Notes: generated by a model from the sequence alone, not told the origin. A stretch of 46,136 nt of DNA from Pseudomonas fluorescens (GCF_902497875.1 NZ_CABVHY010000045.1:1-46136); one strand, 5' to 3'. Positions 14,387 through 23,486 are shown, counted from the first letter of the stretch. Translations and numbers: made by a program.

Positions 14387-16096
14387 TCAAAGCTGGCGGG
14401 CATCCTGGCTCTGGAAACCATCGATCCCCGCAGCGCGTAGTTCTTCACTCAGGGCCAGTACCTGCGGGTCGCGAAAAAATGCGCTCAATTGCGCTGCGCG
14501 TCCCGGGCCGATCCCGGTTTCGGTCTGCCATTGTGCGGTACTTCTTGCTGCCAGCATCTGCCATGGGCCGGTAAGGTCAACGTCGGCGGTCGGTGGCATG
14601 CCCAGCGCTTTGAGCCAGCTTTCGAAGGGTCGCTGCCTGGCACTTTGCAAACTGCTCAACAAGCGGGCACTGCTGCGCTCGCCGAAGCCGTCAATGTTAG
14701 CAAGCTCTTGCGCATCGAGGGTCAACCAATCGAGCAGGTTGTTGATGCGCCCGGCGCTGATCAGTTTTTCCCAGGTGCCGGGGCCGATATGCGGCAGCGC
14801 CAGTCCCTGCTTGCCACTGAGCCAGGTCAAGCGTGCCAGGAACTGGCTCTCACATCCTGGGGTAGGCTGCCAGCAGCTCAGTTGATGAAAATCCTTTGCC
14901 CGTGGCGCAACCACCTCCGGGCGTTTGGCGCCGCGTAAAACGACGCTGTCGAGGCGAGGAATAGTCAGGCCTGCCAGGCTGATTGCGACTTGATCACCGG
15001 GTCGGATATCCAGGGTCTGCCAACGTTGCAGTGAACCGACACTGACGTGTTTGACCTGCCGGTCATCGAGGGTCAATGGTTTGAGTTCCAGTACGGGGGT
15101 AATTCGCCCGGTGCGGCCAATGTTGAATTGCACTCCACGCACTTCTGCCAGTGCCTGGGCGAAGGGGTATTTCCAGGCGACGATCCAATAAGGCGCTTTT
15201 ACCTGCCAGCGCTGCGCGGGGGGGCGCTGACTCTGACGCAATACCAGGCCGTCGCTGGCGAACGGCAAGGGCGAGTTATACCAGTGGTCGCGCCATCGTT
15301 CGGCGTCGGCGAAGTGGCTGATCGGTTGGCTGTATTGCGCGCTCTGGGTAAAACCCAACGCCTTCAAGCCGGCCAGCCGTTCGGGCAAGGTAGCCGGGCC
15401 TTGCGGCCAATCCCAGACAAACAGCCCGATACCGCCGGCGTCGACGGCACTGAGCTCCTTGCGCGCCATCAACCTGGCGACACTGCTGCGAGCGCTGAGG
15501 CTACCGGCGGTGGCCTGAATGTGGTCGGTGAGGCGCCAATAGAGTTCGCCTTGAAGCAGCAGGTCCACAGGTTGCGGCAGTTGCGCAGGGATGGCGCCAA
15601 TCTTGCGCGCCGAGGCGGTCCAGTCTTGCCCGCGCACGCCATTGCCGCGACTGATTACCCGCTCCAGCTGGCCTTGATGATAGATCAGCGTGACGGCCAC
15701 ACCATCGACCTTCGGTTGAGCCCAGACGTCGGTGCGGTCCTTGAGCCAGGCCTCTACGGCACGGCCATCGGCGAGCTTTTCCAGGCCTGTCTGAGGAATG
15801 GGATGGGCAATCGGTCCTCCCACCGTGCGCAGAGGATTGGCGGATTGCCCGTTGATTGTCGGAAAGCACTCACGCCATTGACTGAACAGGGCGCGAGATT
15901 GATCGTAAAGTTCGTCGGCAACCAGCGAGCGACCTTGGCGGTGATAGCTGTCGTCCCAGCGATTGAGCTGTTGTCGAAGTTGAGTGATTTCCGCCTTTGC
16001 CTGGCTGAACGACCAGTCCGGGCAGGTGTTCGCGTTGGCGTTCAGGAAATAGAGGGTTAGCCATAAACCGACTAACAGACGTGCAGAGGTGAGCAT
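14387..16096 (-). CDS. ligB: NAD+-dependent DNA ligase LigB
   Basis: Seals nicks in DNA using NAD+. 569 residues, shorter than LigA (about 670-790). The nucleotidyl-transferase Lys lies in PKVDGVAV (residue 129); the OB-fold region (PGDQVAISLAGLTIPRLDSV) and a helix-hairpin-helix region with LANIDGFGERSSARLL follow. No BRCT domain is present. The zinc-finger region looks reduced (CWQPTPGCESQF). The N-terminus is hydrophobic (LLVGLWLTLYFLNANANTCPDW) like a signal peptide, a feature E. coli LigB shares. The ATG at 16096 is preferred to the one at 16105 because AAGGA then stands eight bases upstream. Confidence 0.93.
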   Translation of the reverse strand: MLTSARLLVGLWLTLYFLNANANTCPDWSFSQAKAEITQLRQQLNRWDDSYHRQGRSLVADELYDQSRALFSQWRECFPTINGQSANPLRTVGGPIAHPIPQTGLEKLADGRAVEAWLKDRTDVWAQPKVDGVAVTLIYHQGQLERVISRGNGVRGQDWTASARKIGAIPAQLPQPVDLLLQGELYWRLTDHIQATAGSLSARSSVARLMARKELSAVDAGGIGLFVWDWPQGPATLPERLAGLKALGFTQSAQYSQPISHFADAERWRDHWYNSPLPFASDGLVLRQSQRPPAQRWQVKAPYWIVAWKYPFAQALAEVRGVQFNIGRTGRITPVLELKPLTLDDRQVKHVSVGSLQRWQTLDIRPGDQVAISLAGLTIPRLDSVVLRGAKRPEVVAPRAKDFHQLSCWQPTPGCESQFLARLTWLSGKQGLALPHIGPGTWEKLISAGRINNLLDWLTLDAQELANIDGFGERSSARLLSSLQSARQRPFESWLKALGMPPTADVDLTGPWQMLAARSTAQWQTETGIGPGRAAQLSAFFRDPQVLALSEELRAAGIDGFQSQDARQL

Positions 16097-16273
16097 CGTA
16101 TGCATCCTTGCTCGGTTGGGATGCGTAAGGCTATATCAGCTGAAACGATGGAATCAGACAGGTATTTTGCCGGGTGTGTCGGCTGGCAGATGTTGAAACG
16201 GGTTGAAATAGTTGCCGTCTGTCAGACCGTCTTCGCCGACAAGCCCGCTCCCACAGGAGGGGCCGGCGTGCAT

Positions 16274-16309
16274 GAAAAAGCCCCGCAGGGCGTGAGCCGT
16301 GCGGGGCTT
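16274..16309 (-). terminator. Rho-independent terminator of the regulator-metK operon
   Basis: Perfect 10-bp stem AAGCCCCGCA (16278-16287) with its complement (16300-16309), 12-base loop, followed on the minus strand by a T run (16275-16279). It lies 21 bases after the metK stop. Confidence 0.9.
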
Positions 16310-16329
16310 GGGGTGCAGCCGAAGAACGC

Positions 16330-17520
16330 TTACAGACCGGCAGCAGCGCGCAAGGCGTCGACGCGGTCGGTTTTTTCCCAGGTGAACGTGGTGAAGGTGT
16401 CGTCGCCGACGGTCTTCACTTCTGGCGTACGACCGAAGTGGCCGTAGGCTGCGGTTTCCTGGTACATCGGGTGCAGCAGGTCGAGCATGGTGGTGATCGC
16501 GTATGGACGCAGATCGAAGCACTCGCGGACCAGGTTGATGATCTTGTCATCGCTGATTTTGCCGGTGCCGAAGGTGTTCAACGAGATCGAAGTCGGTTGA
16601 GCGACGCCGATGGCGTAGGACACCTGGATCTCGCAACGCTCGGCCAGGCCGGCAGCGACGATGTTTTTCGCCACGTAACGACCGGCGTAGGCCGCGGAAC
16701 GGTCAACCTTCGATGGATCCTTGCCGGAGAACGCGCCGCCGCCGTGACGGGCCATGCCGCCGTAGGTGTCGACGATGATCTTGCGACCGGTCAGACCGCA
16801 GTCGCCCACCGGGCCACCGATGATGAAGTTGCCGGTCGGGTTGATGTGGAACTGAGTGTCCTTGTGCAGCAGTTCGGCAGGCAGCACGTGCTTGACGATC
16901 AGCTCCATCACGCCTTCGCGCAGGTCTTTGTAAGACACTTCCGGGTTGTGCTGGGTCGACAGAACAACGGCGTCGATGCCCACTACCTTGCCGTTTTCAT
17001 AGCGGCAGGTGACTTGGGATTTGGCATCCGGACGCAACCACGGCAGCAGGCCGGATTTGCGGGCTTGGGCCTGGCGCTGCACCAACTGGTGAGAGAAGGT
17101 GATCGGCGCCGGCATCAGCACTTCGGTTTCGTTGCTGGCGTAGCCGAACATCAGGCCCTGGTCGCCGGCACCCTGGTCTTCCGGCTTGCTGCGGTCAACG
17201 CCTTGGGCGATGTCTATCGACTGCTTGCCGATGATGTTCATCACCGCACAGGTGGCGCCATCGAAGCCGACGTCGGAGCTGTCGTAACCGATGTCGATGA
17301 TGACTTTACGGACGATGTCTTCGAGGTCAACCCAGGCCGAAGTGGTGACTTCGCCTGCAATGATCGCTACGCCGGTTTTCACCAGAGTCTCGCACGCCAC
17401 ACGGGCGAACTTGTCTTCAGCAATGATGGCGTCCAGCACCGCATCAGAAATCTGGTCGGCGATTTTGTCCGGATGCCCTTCAGACACGGACTCGGAGGTG
17501 AAGAGGGAGTATTCGCTCAT
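16330..17520 (-). CDS. metK: S-adenosylmethionine synthetase
   Basis: Makes S-adenosylmethionine from methionine and ATP. 396 residues, the usual length. Motifs: the N-terminal FTSESVSEGHPDKIADQISDAVLDA (methionine/ATP-binding His and Asp), GAGDQGLMFGYA (ATP-binding loop) and GGGAFSGKDPSKVDRSAAY (phosphate-binding loop). AGGAAAA stands before the ATG. It starts 19 bases after the stop of the ArsR-methyltransferase gene, so the two form one operon ending at the terminator 16274-16309. The regulator at the head of the operon probably controls it. Confidence 0.98.
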   Translation of the reverse strand: MSEYSLFTSESVSEGHPDKIADQISDAVLDAIIAEDKFARVACETLVKTGVAIIAGEVTTSAWVDLEDIVRKVIIDIGYDSSDVGFDGATCAVMNIIGKQSIDIAQGVDRSKPEDQGAGDQGLMFGYASNETEVLMPAPITFSHQLVQRQAQARKSGLLPWLRPDAKSQVTCRYENGKVVGIDAVVLSTQHNPEVSYKDLREGVMELIVKHVLPAELLHKDTQFHINPTGNFIIGGPVGDCGLTGRKIIVDTYGGMARHGGGAFSGKDPSKVDRSAAYAGRYVAKNIVAAGLAERCEIQVSYAIGVAQPTSISLNTFGTGKISDDKIINLVRECFDLRPYAITTMLDLLHPMYQETAAYGHFGRTPEVKTVGDDTFTTFTWEKTDRVDALRAAAGL

Positions 17521-17539
17521 CTCGATGTTTTCCTACAAT

Positions 17540-18535
17540 TTACCGATGGTGAGTGTCGCCAGCCGGTCGCTGAAAGTGGCGGACCTGGATCTGGAAACCA
17601 TTACGTAAGCCCACATAGAGGCTTTCCCCGGGAACGAGTCCCGCAGCGGTGGCCCAACGGGCCAAATCGTCCTGTTCAAAACCCAACCAAAGATCACCGC
17701 AGGCCTCCTTGGCCCAACTTTGATTGTGGCTACACAACTCTGTCACTAACAGGCTACCGCCTGGTTGCAGCAATTTGGCCATGTGCTTGAGCGCATCGGC
17801 CGGTGCCGCGAAATGGTGCAGCACCATGTTCAGTACTACGCAATCGGCCTGCAGGCTCACGCCATTCAATGCATCGGCCAGTTGCAGGCTGACGTTAGCC
17901 AGTGCTTCACGCTCACAGACTTGACGCGCCAGTTCGAGCATCGCCGGGCTGTTGTCCAGCGCCGTGACCTGGCTGAAACGACGTGCCAGCTCCGGCAGAA
18001 AACCACCGTCGCCAGGGCCGACTTCAATGGCGGTAGCCGCGTCGCTGAAACTCAGCTTGTCGAGCAGTGCCACCACGCTTTCGCGGTACTGCGCCAGGCC
18101 AGCGATCAAGTCCTGCTGGGCGCGAAATTTTTCCGCAACCCGGGAGAAGAAGTCCTGACTGGCTGCGGCCCGTTGCCCGTGGACCTGACCAATGCGCGAC
18201 TGCACATCGGCCGGCAGGGTCAGGTTATCCACTTCATCGAGCAGGGCCGCGTGCAGTTTGCCACCCAGCAATTCGCTATGGGGCAGGGCGCGGCGGTAGA
18301 AAATCGCGTTGCCTTCGCGCCGGCTCGCCACCAGGTCGGCCTGGGCCAGGACCTTTAAATGGTGACTCATGCCGGACTGACCAATGGCGAAGATCTGCGC
18401 CAGTTCCAGCACGCCGAACGAATCGTTGGCCAGCACCCGTAACACATTCAGCCGCAACGGATCGCCGCCGGCTTTGCACAAGGCAGCCAGCTCATCACAG
18501 TCGTCATGGCGAATGGAGGGCACGCGTAGGTTCAT
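17540..18535 (-). CDS. ArsR-family regulator fused to a class I methyltransferase domain (SahR-like)
   Basis: 331 residues. Residues about 10-95 form an ArsR winged helix: LAALCKAGGDPLRLNVLRVLANDSFGVLELAQIFAIGQSGMSHHLKVLAQADLVASRREGN. Residues about 150-300 form a Rossmann methyltransferase fold with the SAM loop AIEVGPGDGGFLPELA, the acidic ALDNSPAMLELA strand end and LQPGGSLLVTEL. It is co-transcribed with metK. Regulators of this kind next to SAM-cycle genes have been described as SahR, an ArsR-type repressor responding to S-adenosylhomocysteine; calling this one SahR-like is inference. The methyltransferase fold may act as a SAM/SAH sensor rather than an enzyme. A perfect palindrome 38 bases upstream of the start is the likely operator. 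Confidence 0.85.
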   Translation of the reverse strand: MNLRVPSIRHDDCDELAALCKAGGDPLRLNVLRVLANDSFGVLELAQIFAIGQSGMSHHLKVLAQADLVASRREGNAIFYRRALPHSELLGGKLHAALLDEVDNLTLPADVQSRIGQVHGQRAAASQDFFSRVAEKFRAQQDLIAGLAQYRESVVALLDKLSFSDAATAIEVGPGDGGFLPELARRFSQVTALDNSPAMLELARQVCEREALANVSLQLADALNGVSLQADCVVLNMVLHHFAAPADALKHMAKLLQPGGSLLVTELCSHNQSWAKEACGDLWLGFEQDDLARWATAAGLVPGESLYVGLRNGFQIQVRHFQRPAGDTHHR

Positions 18536-18573
18536 AGGGCTGGCAGTCTAGTGAGGGGCCTGAATCCTCGCAA

Positions 18574-18603
18574 GAGCAATATCAAAAAGTTTTGATATTG
18601 CTC
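18574..18603. promoter_or_regulatory. Perfect inverted repeat, candidate operator of the ArsR-methyltransferase regulator
   Basis: Arms GAGCAATATCAAAA (18574-18587) and TTTTGATATTGCTC (18590-18603) are perfectly complementary with AG between them. The site lies 38 bases before the regulator start and 192 bases before the tkt start. No run of T follows on either strand in a terminator position, so a protein-binding site is more likely than a terminator. Confidence 0.8.
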
Positions 18604-18795
18604 GATAGATGGCACTTCTGGAGCCCTGGCTCACTCTACAAACGAACAGCAGAATGGTTTCACCAAAAGATTAGGTCTTTATCCACAGGAAAAAGTCGCT
18701 TCAGTGACTATCTGTCATTGCCCCAAGGCATGCCGCTGGGGGAAAATGCTCGCCTTTTTTCCGTTTCGTTTTACTTAATCCTCAGGAGATCAGCG

Positions 18796-20793
18796 ATGCC
18801 CAGCCGTCGTGAGCGTGCCAACGCCATTCGTGCCCTCAGCATGGATGCCGTGCAAAAAGCCAACAGCGGCCATCCAGGTGCCCCTATGGGTATGGCGGAT
18901 ATCGCCGAAGTACTTTGGCGTGACTACCTCAAGCACAACCCGAGCAATCCATCGTTCGCCGACCGTGACCGGTTCATCATGTCCAACGGTCACGGCTCGA
19001 TGTTGATCTACTCGCTGCTGCACCTGACCGGCTACGACCTGTCGATCGATGACCTGAAAAACTTCCGTCAACTGCACAGCCGCACTCCGGGTCACCCGGA
19101 ATACGGTTACACCCCGGGTGTCGAGACCACTACCGGCCCGCTGGGTCAGGGGCTGGCCAACGCCGTCGGTTTCGCCCTGGCGGAAAAAGTCCTGGCGGCG
19201 CAGTTCAACCGTCCTGGCCACAACGTTGTCGACCACCACACCTATGTGTTCCTGGGTGACGGCTGCATGATGGAAGGCATTTCCCACGAAGTCAGTTCCC
19301 TGGCCGGTACGCTGGGCCTGGGCAAGCTGATCGCCTTCTACGATGACAACGGCATCTCCATCGACGGTGAAGTCGAAGGCTGGTTCACCGACGACACCCC
19401 TAAGCGTTTCGAAGCCTATAACTGGCAAGTAATCCGCAATGTCGACGGCCACGACCCGGAAGAGATCAAGATCGCGATCGACACTGCGCGCAAAAGCGCG
19501 CAACCGACGCTGATCTGCTGCAAAACCACCATCGGTTTTGGTTCGCCGAACAAGCAAGGCAAGGAAGACTGCCACGGCGCCCCACTGGGTGACGCGGAAA
19601 TCGCTCTGACCCGTACTGCGCTGAAGTGGAACCACGGCCCGTTCGAAATCCCGGCCGACATCTACGCGCAATGGGATGCCAAGGAAGCCGGTCGGGCTGC
19701 CGAAGCCGAGTGGGACCAGCGTTTCGCTGCTTACTCCGCTGAATTCCCGCAGTTGGCCAATGAGCTGATCCGTCGCCTGAGCGGTGAATTGCCGGAAGAT
19801 TTCTCCGAGAAGGCCGCGGCCTACATCGCTGAAGTGGCGGCCAAAGGCGAATCCATCGCCAGCCGTAAAGCCAGCCAGAATGCATTGAATGCCTATGGCC
19901 CGCTGCTGCCGGAACTGCTGGGTGGCTCCGCGGACCTGGCCGGTTCCAACCTGACCCTGTGGAAAGGCTGCAAAGGTGTCAACGCTGAAGACGCCAGCGG
20001 CAACTACATGTACTACGGCGTTCGCGAGTTCGGCATGAGCGCGATCATGAACGGCGTAACATTGCACGGCGGTCTGCTGCCTTACGGCGCGACCTTCCTG
20101 ATGTTCATGGAATACGCTCGCAACGCAGTGCGCATGTCGGCACTGATGAAGAAGCGCGTGATCTACGTCTACACCCACGACTCCATCGGTCTGGGCGAAG
20201 ACGGCCCGACTCACCAGCCGATCGAGCAGCTGTCCAGCCTGCGCTGCACACCGAACCTCGACACCTGGCGTCCAGCCGATGCGGTTGAATCGGCGGTGGC
20301 CTGGAAATTCGCGCTGGAGCGTGACGATGGTCCGTCAGCGCTGATCTTCTCCCGTCAGAACTTGCAGCACCAAACCCGCGATGCGGTGCAGATCGAGTGC
20401 ATCAACCGTGGTGGTTACGTGCTCAAGGACTGCGCAGGCGAGCCTGAGCTGATCCTGATCGCTACCGGTTCCGAAGTCGGCCTGGCGGTTCAAGCCTTCG
20501 ACAAACTGACAGAGCAAGGCCGCAAGGTGCGCGTGGTTTCCATGCCATGCACCAGTGTCTTCGATGCTCAGGATGCCGGCTACAAGCAAGCGGTTCTGCC
20601 ATTGCAGGTCAGCGCGCGGATCGCCATCGAAGCCGCTCACGCCGACTACTGGTACAAGTACGTGGGCCTGGAAGGTCGCGTCATCGGCATGACCACCTAC
20701 GGCGAGTCGGCGCCTGCGCCTGCCTTGTTCGAAGAGTTCGGCTTCACCCTGGAAAACATCCTGGGTCAGGCTGAAGAGTTGCTGGAAGACTAA
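18796..20793 (+). CDS. tkt: Transketolase
   Basis: Thiamine-diphosphate enzyme moving two-carbon units between sugar phosphates in the pentose phosphate pathway. 665 residues, standard length. Motifs: GHPGAPMGMADIAEVLW near the start, the ThDP/Mg motif GDGCMMEGISHE, the catalytic VREFGMSAIMNG (Glu) in the Pyr domain, and THDSIGLGEDGPTHQPIEQL. The reading frame runs back to 18592, but the start at 18796 has AGGAG in front of it and gives the family N-terminus; the longer version would also run through the palindrome. Downstream lie a REPIN and then epd, pgk and fba on the same strand, so this is a carbon-metabolism cluster. Confidence 0.97.
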   Translation: MPSRRERANAIRALSMDAVQKANSGHPGAPMGMADIAEVLWRDYLKHNPSNPSFADRDRFIMSNGHGSMLIYSLLHLTGYDLSIDDLKNFRQLHSRTPGHPEYGYTPGVETTTGPLGQGLANAVGFALAEKVLAAQFNRPGHNVVDHHTYVFLGDGCMMEGISHEVSSLAGTLGLGKLIAFYDDNGISIDGEVEGWFTDDTPKRFEAYNWQVIRNVDGHDPEEIKIAIDTARKSAQPTLICCKTTIGFGSPNKQGKEDCHGAPLGDAEIALTRTALKWNHGPFEIPADIYAQWDAKEAGRAAEAEWDQRFAAYSAEFPQLANELIRRLSGELPEDFSEKAAAYIAEVAAKGESIASRKASQNALNAYGPLLPELLGGSADLAGSNLTLWKGCKGVNAEDASGNYMYYGVREFGMSAIMNGVTLHGGLLPYGATFLMFMEYARNAVRMSALMKKRVIYVYTHDSIGLGEDGPTHQPIEQLSSLRCTPNLDTWRPADAVESAVAWKFALERDDGPSALIFSRQNLQHQTRDAVQIECINRGGYVLKDCAGEPELILIATGSEVGLAVQAFDKLTEQGRKVRVVSMPCTSVFDAQDAGYKQAVLPLQVSARIAIEAAHADYWYKYVGLEGRVIGMTTYGESAPAPALFEEFGFTLENILGQAEELLED

Positions 20794-20834
20794 AAAGCAC
20801 GAACGCGGTGGCCATTGGCTGCCGCGGTCCCCGC

Positions 20835-20934
20835 GTAGGAGCTGCCGATAGGCTGCGATCTTTTGATCTTCAGGTTGTTGGATTAAAAGCCAAGATCAAA
20901 AGATCGCAGCCTCGTTTCACTCGACAGCTCCTAC
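20835..20934. repeat. REPIN between tkt and epd
   Basis: GTAGGAGCTGCCGATAGGCT at 20835 and the inverted partner ending at 20934, with the extended GATCTTTTGATC motif inside the arms. It separates tkt from epd (193-base gap). Confidence 0.85.
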
Positions 20935-20986
20935 AGGGGATTGTGTTGTTAACGAGAATTCGTCTACCGCGTCTATCGAGAACCCC

Positions 20987-22051
20987 ATGCCTCAACCGCG
21001 TCCCTACAAAGTTGCACTCAACGGCTACGGCCGGATTGGTCGTTGCGTCTTGCGTGCTTTGTTTGAGCGAGGGACGGCGGCCGGGTTTGAAATTGTTGCG
21101 ATCAACGATCTGGCCGACATGGCCAGCATCGAATACCTGACACGCTTCGACTCCACCCACGGGCGCTTTCCCGGAGAGGTGAAGATCGACGGTGATTGTC
21201 TGCATATTAATGGCGACTGCGTGAAGGTTCTGCGCAGTGCCACCCCTGAAGGCATCGACTGGGCAGCACTGGGTGTCGATCTGGTGCTCGAATGCTCGGG
21301 CGCTTACCACACCCGGGTCGACGGCCAGCGCTTCCTGGATGCCGGCGCGCCACGGGTGCTGTTCTCCCAACCGATGGCCAGCGAAGCGGATGTCGACGCC
21401 ACCATTGTCTATGGCGTCAATCAGGATTGTCTGACCGGCGACGAGCTGCTGGTATCCAATGCCTCCTGCACCACCAATTGCGGTGTGCCGCTGTTGCGCC
21501 TGCTGGACCAGGCCATCGGCCTGGAGTACGTGTCGATCACCACCATTCACTCGGCGATGAACGATCAGCCGGTGATTGACGCCTATCATCATGAAGACTT
21601 GCGTCGCACCCGTTCGGCGTTTCAGTCGGTGATTCCGGTGTCCACTGGTCTGGCGCGCGGGATCGAACGGCTGTTGCCGGAACTTGCGGGGCGAATTCAG
21701 GCCAAAGCAGTGCGAGTGCCGACGGTTAACGTGTCCTGCCTGGATATTACTCTGCAGACCGCACGCGATACCGACGCCATCGAGGTCAACCGGATCCTGC
21801 GCGAGGCCGCCACCAGCGGCCCGCTCAAAGGGCTTTTGGCCTACACCGAGTTGCCTCACGCCAGTTGTGATTTCAACCATGACCCTCACTCGGCGATTGT
21901 CGACGCCAGTCAGACCCGCGTTTCCGGCCCACGGCTGGTGAACCTGCTGGCCTGGTTCGACAACGAATGGGGGTTTGCCAATCGAATGCTGGATGTTGCA
22001 GAGCACTATCTGCACACCGCTAATCCACTATTTGCTTCTCAAAAGCAGTAA
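20987..22051 (+). CDS. epd: D-erythrose-4-phosphate dehydrogenase
   Basis: Oxidises erythrose-4-phosphate (made by transketolase) to 4-phosphoerythronate, the first step of pyridoxal-phosphate synthesis. 354 residues, GAPDH-like: NAD-binding NGYGRIGRCVLRAL, the catalytic Cys in SNASCTTNCG with His in TTIHSAMNDQ, and the C-terminal WFDNEWGFANRML. Assignment to Epd rather than GapA rests on family features (FSQPMASEADVDATIVYGVN, and the HSAMNDQPVIDAYH segment, which in GAPDH would read differently) and on the epd-pgk-fba order known from Enterobacteria and Pseudomonas. pgk follows after 17 bases. Confidence 0.92.
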   Translation: MPQPRPYKVALNGYGRIGRCVLRALFERGTAAGFEIVAINDLADMASIEYLTRFDSTHGRFPGEVKIDGDCLHINGDCVKVLRSATPEGIDWAALGVDLVLECSGAYHTRVDGQRFLDAGAPRVLFSQPMASEADVDATIVYGVNQDCLTGDELLVSNASCTTNCGVPLLRLLDQAIGLEYVSITTIHSAMNDQPVIDAYHHEDLRRTRSAFQSVIPVSTGLARGIERLLPELAGRIQAKAVRVPTVNVSCLDITLQTARDTDAIEVNRILREAATSGPLKGLLAYTELPHASCDFNHDPHSAIVDASQTRVSGPRLVNLLAWFDNEWGFANRMLDVAEHYLHTANPLFASQKQ

Positions 22052-22068
22052 CTCAGGAAATGCGACCC

Positions 22069-23232
22069 ATGACCGTGTTGAAGATGACCGACCTCGATCT
22101 GCAAGGTAAACGCGTACTGATCCGTGAAGACCTCAACGTCCCAGTCAAGGACGGTGTTGTCACCAGCGATGCGCGAATCCTGGCTTCGCTGCCGACCATC
22201 AAGCTGGCCCTGGAAAAAGGCGCGGCCGTGATGGTCTGCTCACACCTGGGCCGTCCGACCGAAGGCGAGTTCTCGGCCGAGAACAGCCTCAAGCCGGTTG
22301 CCGATTACCTGAGCAAGGCCCTGGGTCGCGAAGTACCGTTGGTCTCCGATTACCTGGGTGGCGTCGACGTCAAGGCCGGCGACATCGTGTTGTTCGAAAA
22401 CGTGCGCTTCAACAAAGGCGAGAAAAAGAACGCCGACGAACTGGCCAAACAATACGCTGCCCTGTGCGACGTCTTCGTGATGGACGCCTTCGGCACCGCT
22501 CACCGCGCCGAAGGCTCAACCCACGGCGTGGCCAAGTTCGCCAAGGTCGCGGCCGCTGGGCCGTTGCTGGCTGCCGAACTGGACGCACTGGGCAAAGCCC
22601 TCGGCGCCCCGGCCCAACCTATGGCCGCCATCGTTGCCGGCTCCAAGGTGTCGACCAAGCTCGACGTGCTCAACAGCCTGAGCCAGATCTGCAACCAGCT
22701 GATCGTTGGCGGCGGCATTGCCAACACCTTCCTCGCTGCGGCCGGTCACCCGGTCGGCAAGTCGCTGTACGAGCCGGACCTGCTGGACACCGCCCGCGCC
22801 ATCGCCGCTAAAGTCAGCGTGCCATTGCCGGTCGACGTGGTGGTTGCCAAGGAATTTGCCGAAAGCGCTGTGGCCACCGTCAAGCTGATCGCTGATGTCG
22901 CCGACGACGACATGATTCTGGACATCGGCCCGCAAACCGCGGCGAACTTCGCTGAGCTGCTGAAATCGTCGAAGACCATTCTGTGGAACGGCCCGGTCGG
23001 CGTATTTGAATTCGATCAGTTCGGTAACGGCACCAAAGTTCTGGCCCAGGCTATCGCTCAAAGCTCGGCGTTCTCCATTGCCGGCGGTGGCGACACACTG
23101 GCGGCCATCGATAAATATGGCGTTGCCGGGCAAATCTCCTACATTTCTACCGGTGGTGGCGCGTTCCTCGAGTTCGTCGAGGGCAAAGTGCTGCCAGCCG
23201 TGGAAGTGCTGGAAAGCCGCGCGAAAGCCTAA
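22069..23232 (+). CDS. pgk: Phosphoglycerate kinase
   Basis: Interconverts 1,3-bisphosphoglycerate + ADP and 3-phosphoglycerate + ATP. 387 residues from the ATG at 22069, the length usual for Pseudomonas Pgk. The ATG at 22060 is only one base from the AGGAA and is rejected. Motifs: REDLNVPVKDG, the substrate-binding SHLGRPTEGEFS, NVRFNKGEKKN, the nucleotide-binding GSKVSTKLDVL, and the C-terminal GGGDTLAAIDKYG. It lies in one operon with epd and probably with the small lipoprotein gene 32 bases downstream. Confidence 0.97.
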   Translation: MTVLKMTDLDLQGKRVLIREDLNVPVKDGVVTSDARILASLPTIKLALEKGAAVMVCSHLGRPTEGEFSAENSLKPVADYLSKALGREVPLVSDYLGGVDVKAGDIVLFENVRFNKGEKKNADELAKQYAALCDVFVMDAFGTAHRAEGSTHGVAKFAKVAAAGPLLAAELDALGKALGAPAQPMAAIVAGSKVSTKLDVLNSLSQICNQLIVGGGIANTFLAAAGHPVGKSLYEPDLLDTARAIAAKVSVPLPVDVVVAKEFAESAVATVKLIADVADDDMILDIGPQTAANFAELLKSSKTILWNGPVGVFEFDQFGNGTKVLAQAIAQSSAFSIAGGGDTLAAIDKYGVAGQISYISTGGGAFLEFVEGKVLPAVEVLESRAKA

Positions 23233-23264
23233 GGGTTTATCTGGCCTGAAAAAGGAACATTCAA

Positions 23265-23486
23265 ATGGTCAAGACATTAGCGCTGTTGCTCTTCGCGGGT
23301 TTGCTGGCAGGCTGCGGGAGTACCCCGCAGACCAAGCCTGAGCCTGCCGCGGGCGAGCCGGAAGGTGGCTGCTATCAGGCCGAGTGGCAGGCTGAAACCG
23401 CCCCGGTGATCAACAAGCGCTCGGGGCCGGAAGGTCTGGAAAAATACGAGACTCCTGCGAAGGCCAAGGAACATGGCTGTCCTTGA
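23265..23486 (+). CDS. Small lipoprotein of unknown function
   Basis: 73 residues. A clear lipoprotein signal (LALLLFAGLLAGC, acylated Cys near residue 17) leads a short, Pro/Glu-rich hydrophilic mature part that holds two further Cys (GGCYQAEW and the C-terminal HGCP), possibly a disulfide. AAAGGAAC stands before the ATG. I do not recognise a domain. Its place between pgk and the next lipoprotein gene is kept in pseudomonads as far as I know, which argues that it is real despite its size. Confidence 0.8.
   Translation: MVKTLALLLFAGLLAGCGSTPQTKPEPAAGEPEGGCYQAEWQAETAPVINKRSGPEGLEKYETPAKAKEHGCP

Noticed and set aside
16239..16259. ACAAGCCCGCTCCCACAGG upstream of the metK terminator
   Set aside because: A lone half-unit of a REP with no partner; too little to list as an element.
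18574..18603. Palindrome read as a transcription terminator
   Set aside because: It lies upstream of both flanking genes, not after one, and lacks a following T run; an operator is the better reading.
18679..18687. Perfect DnaA box TTATCCACA upstream of tkt
   Set aside because: A single box with no AT-rich cluster, no further boxes and no dnaA/dnaN context; not a replication origin.
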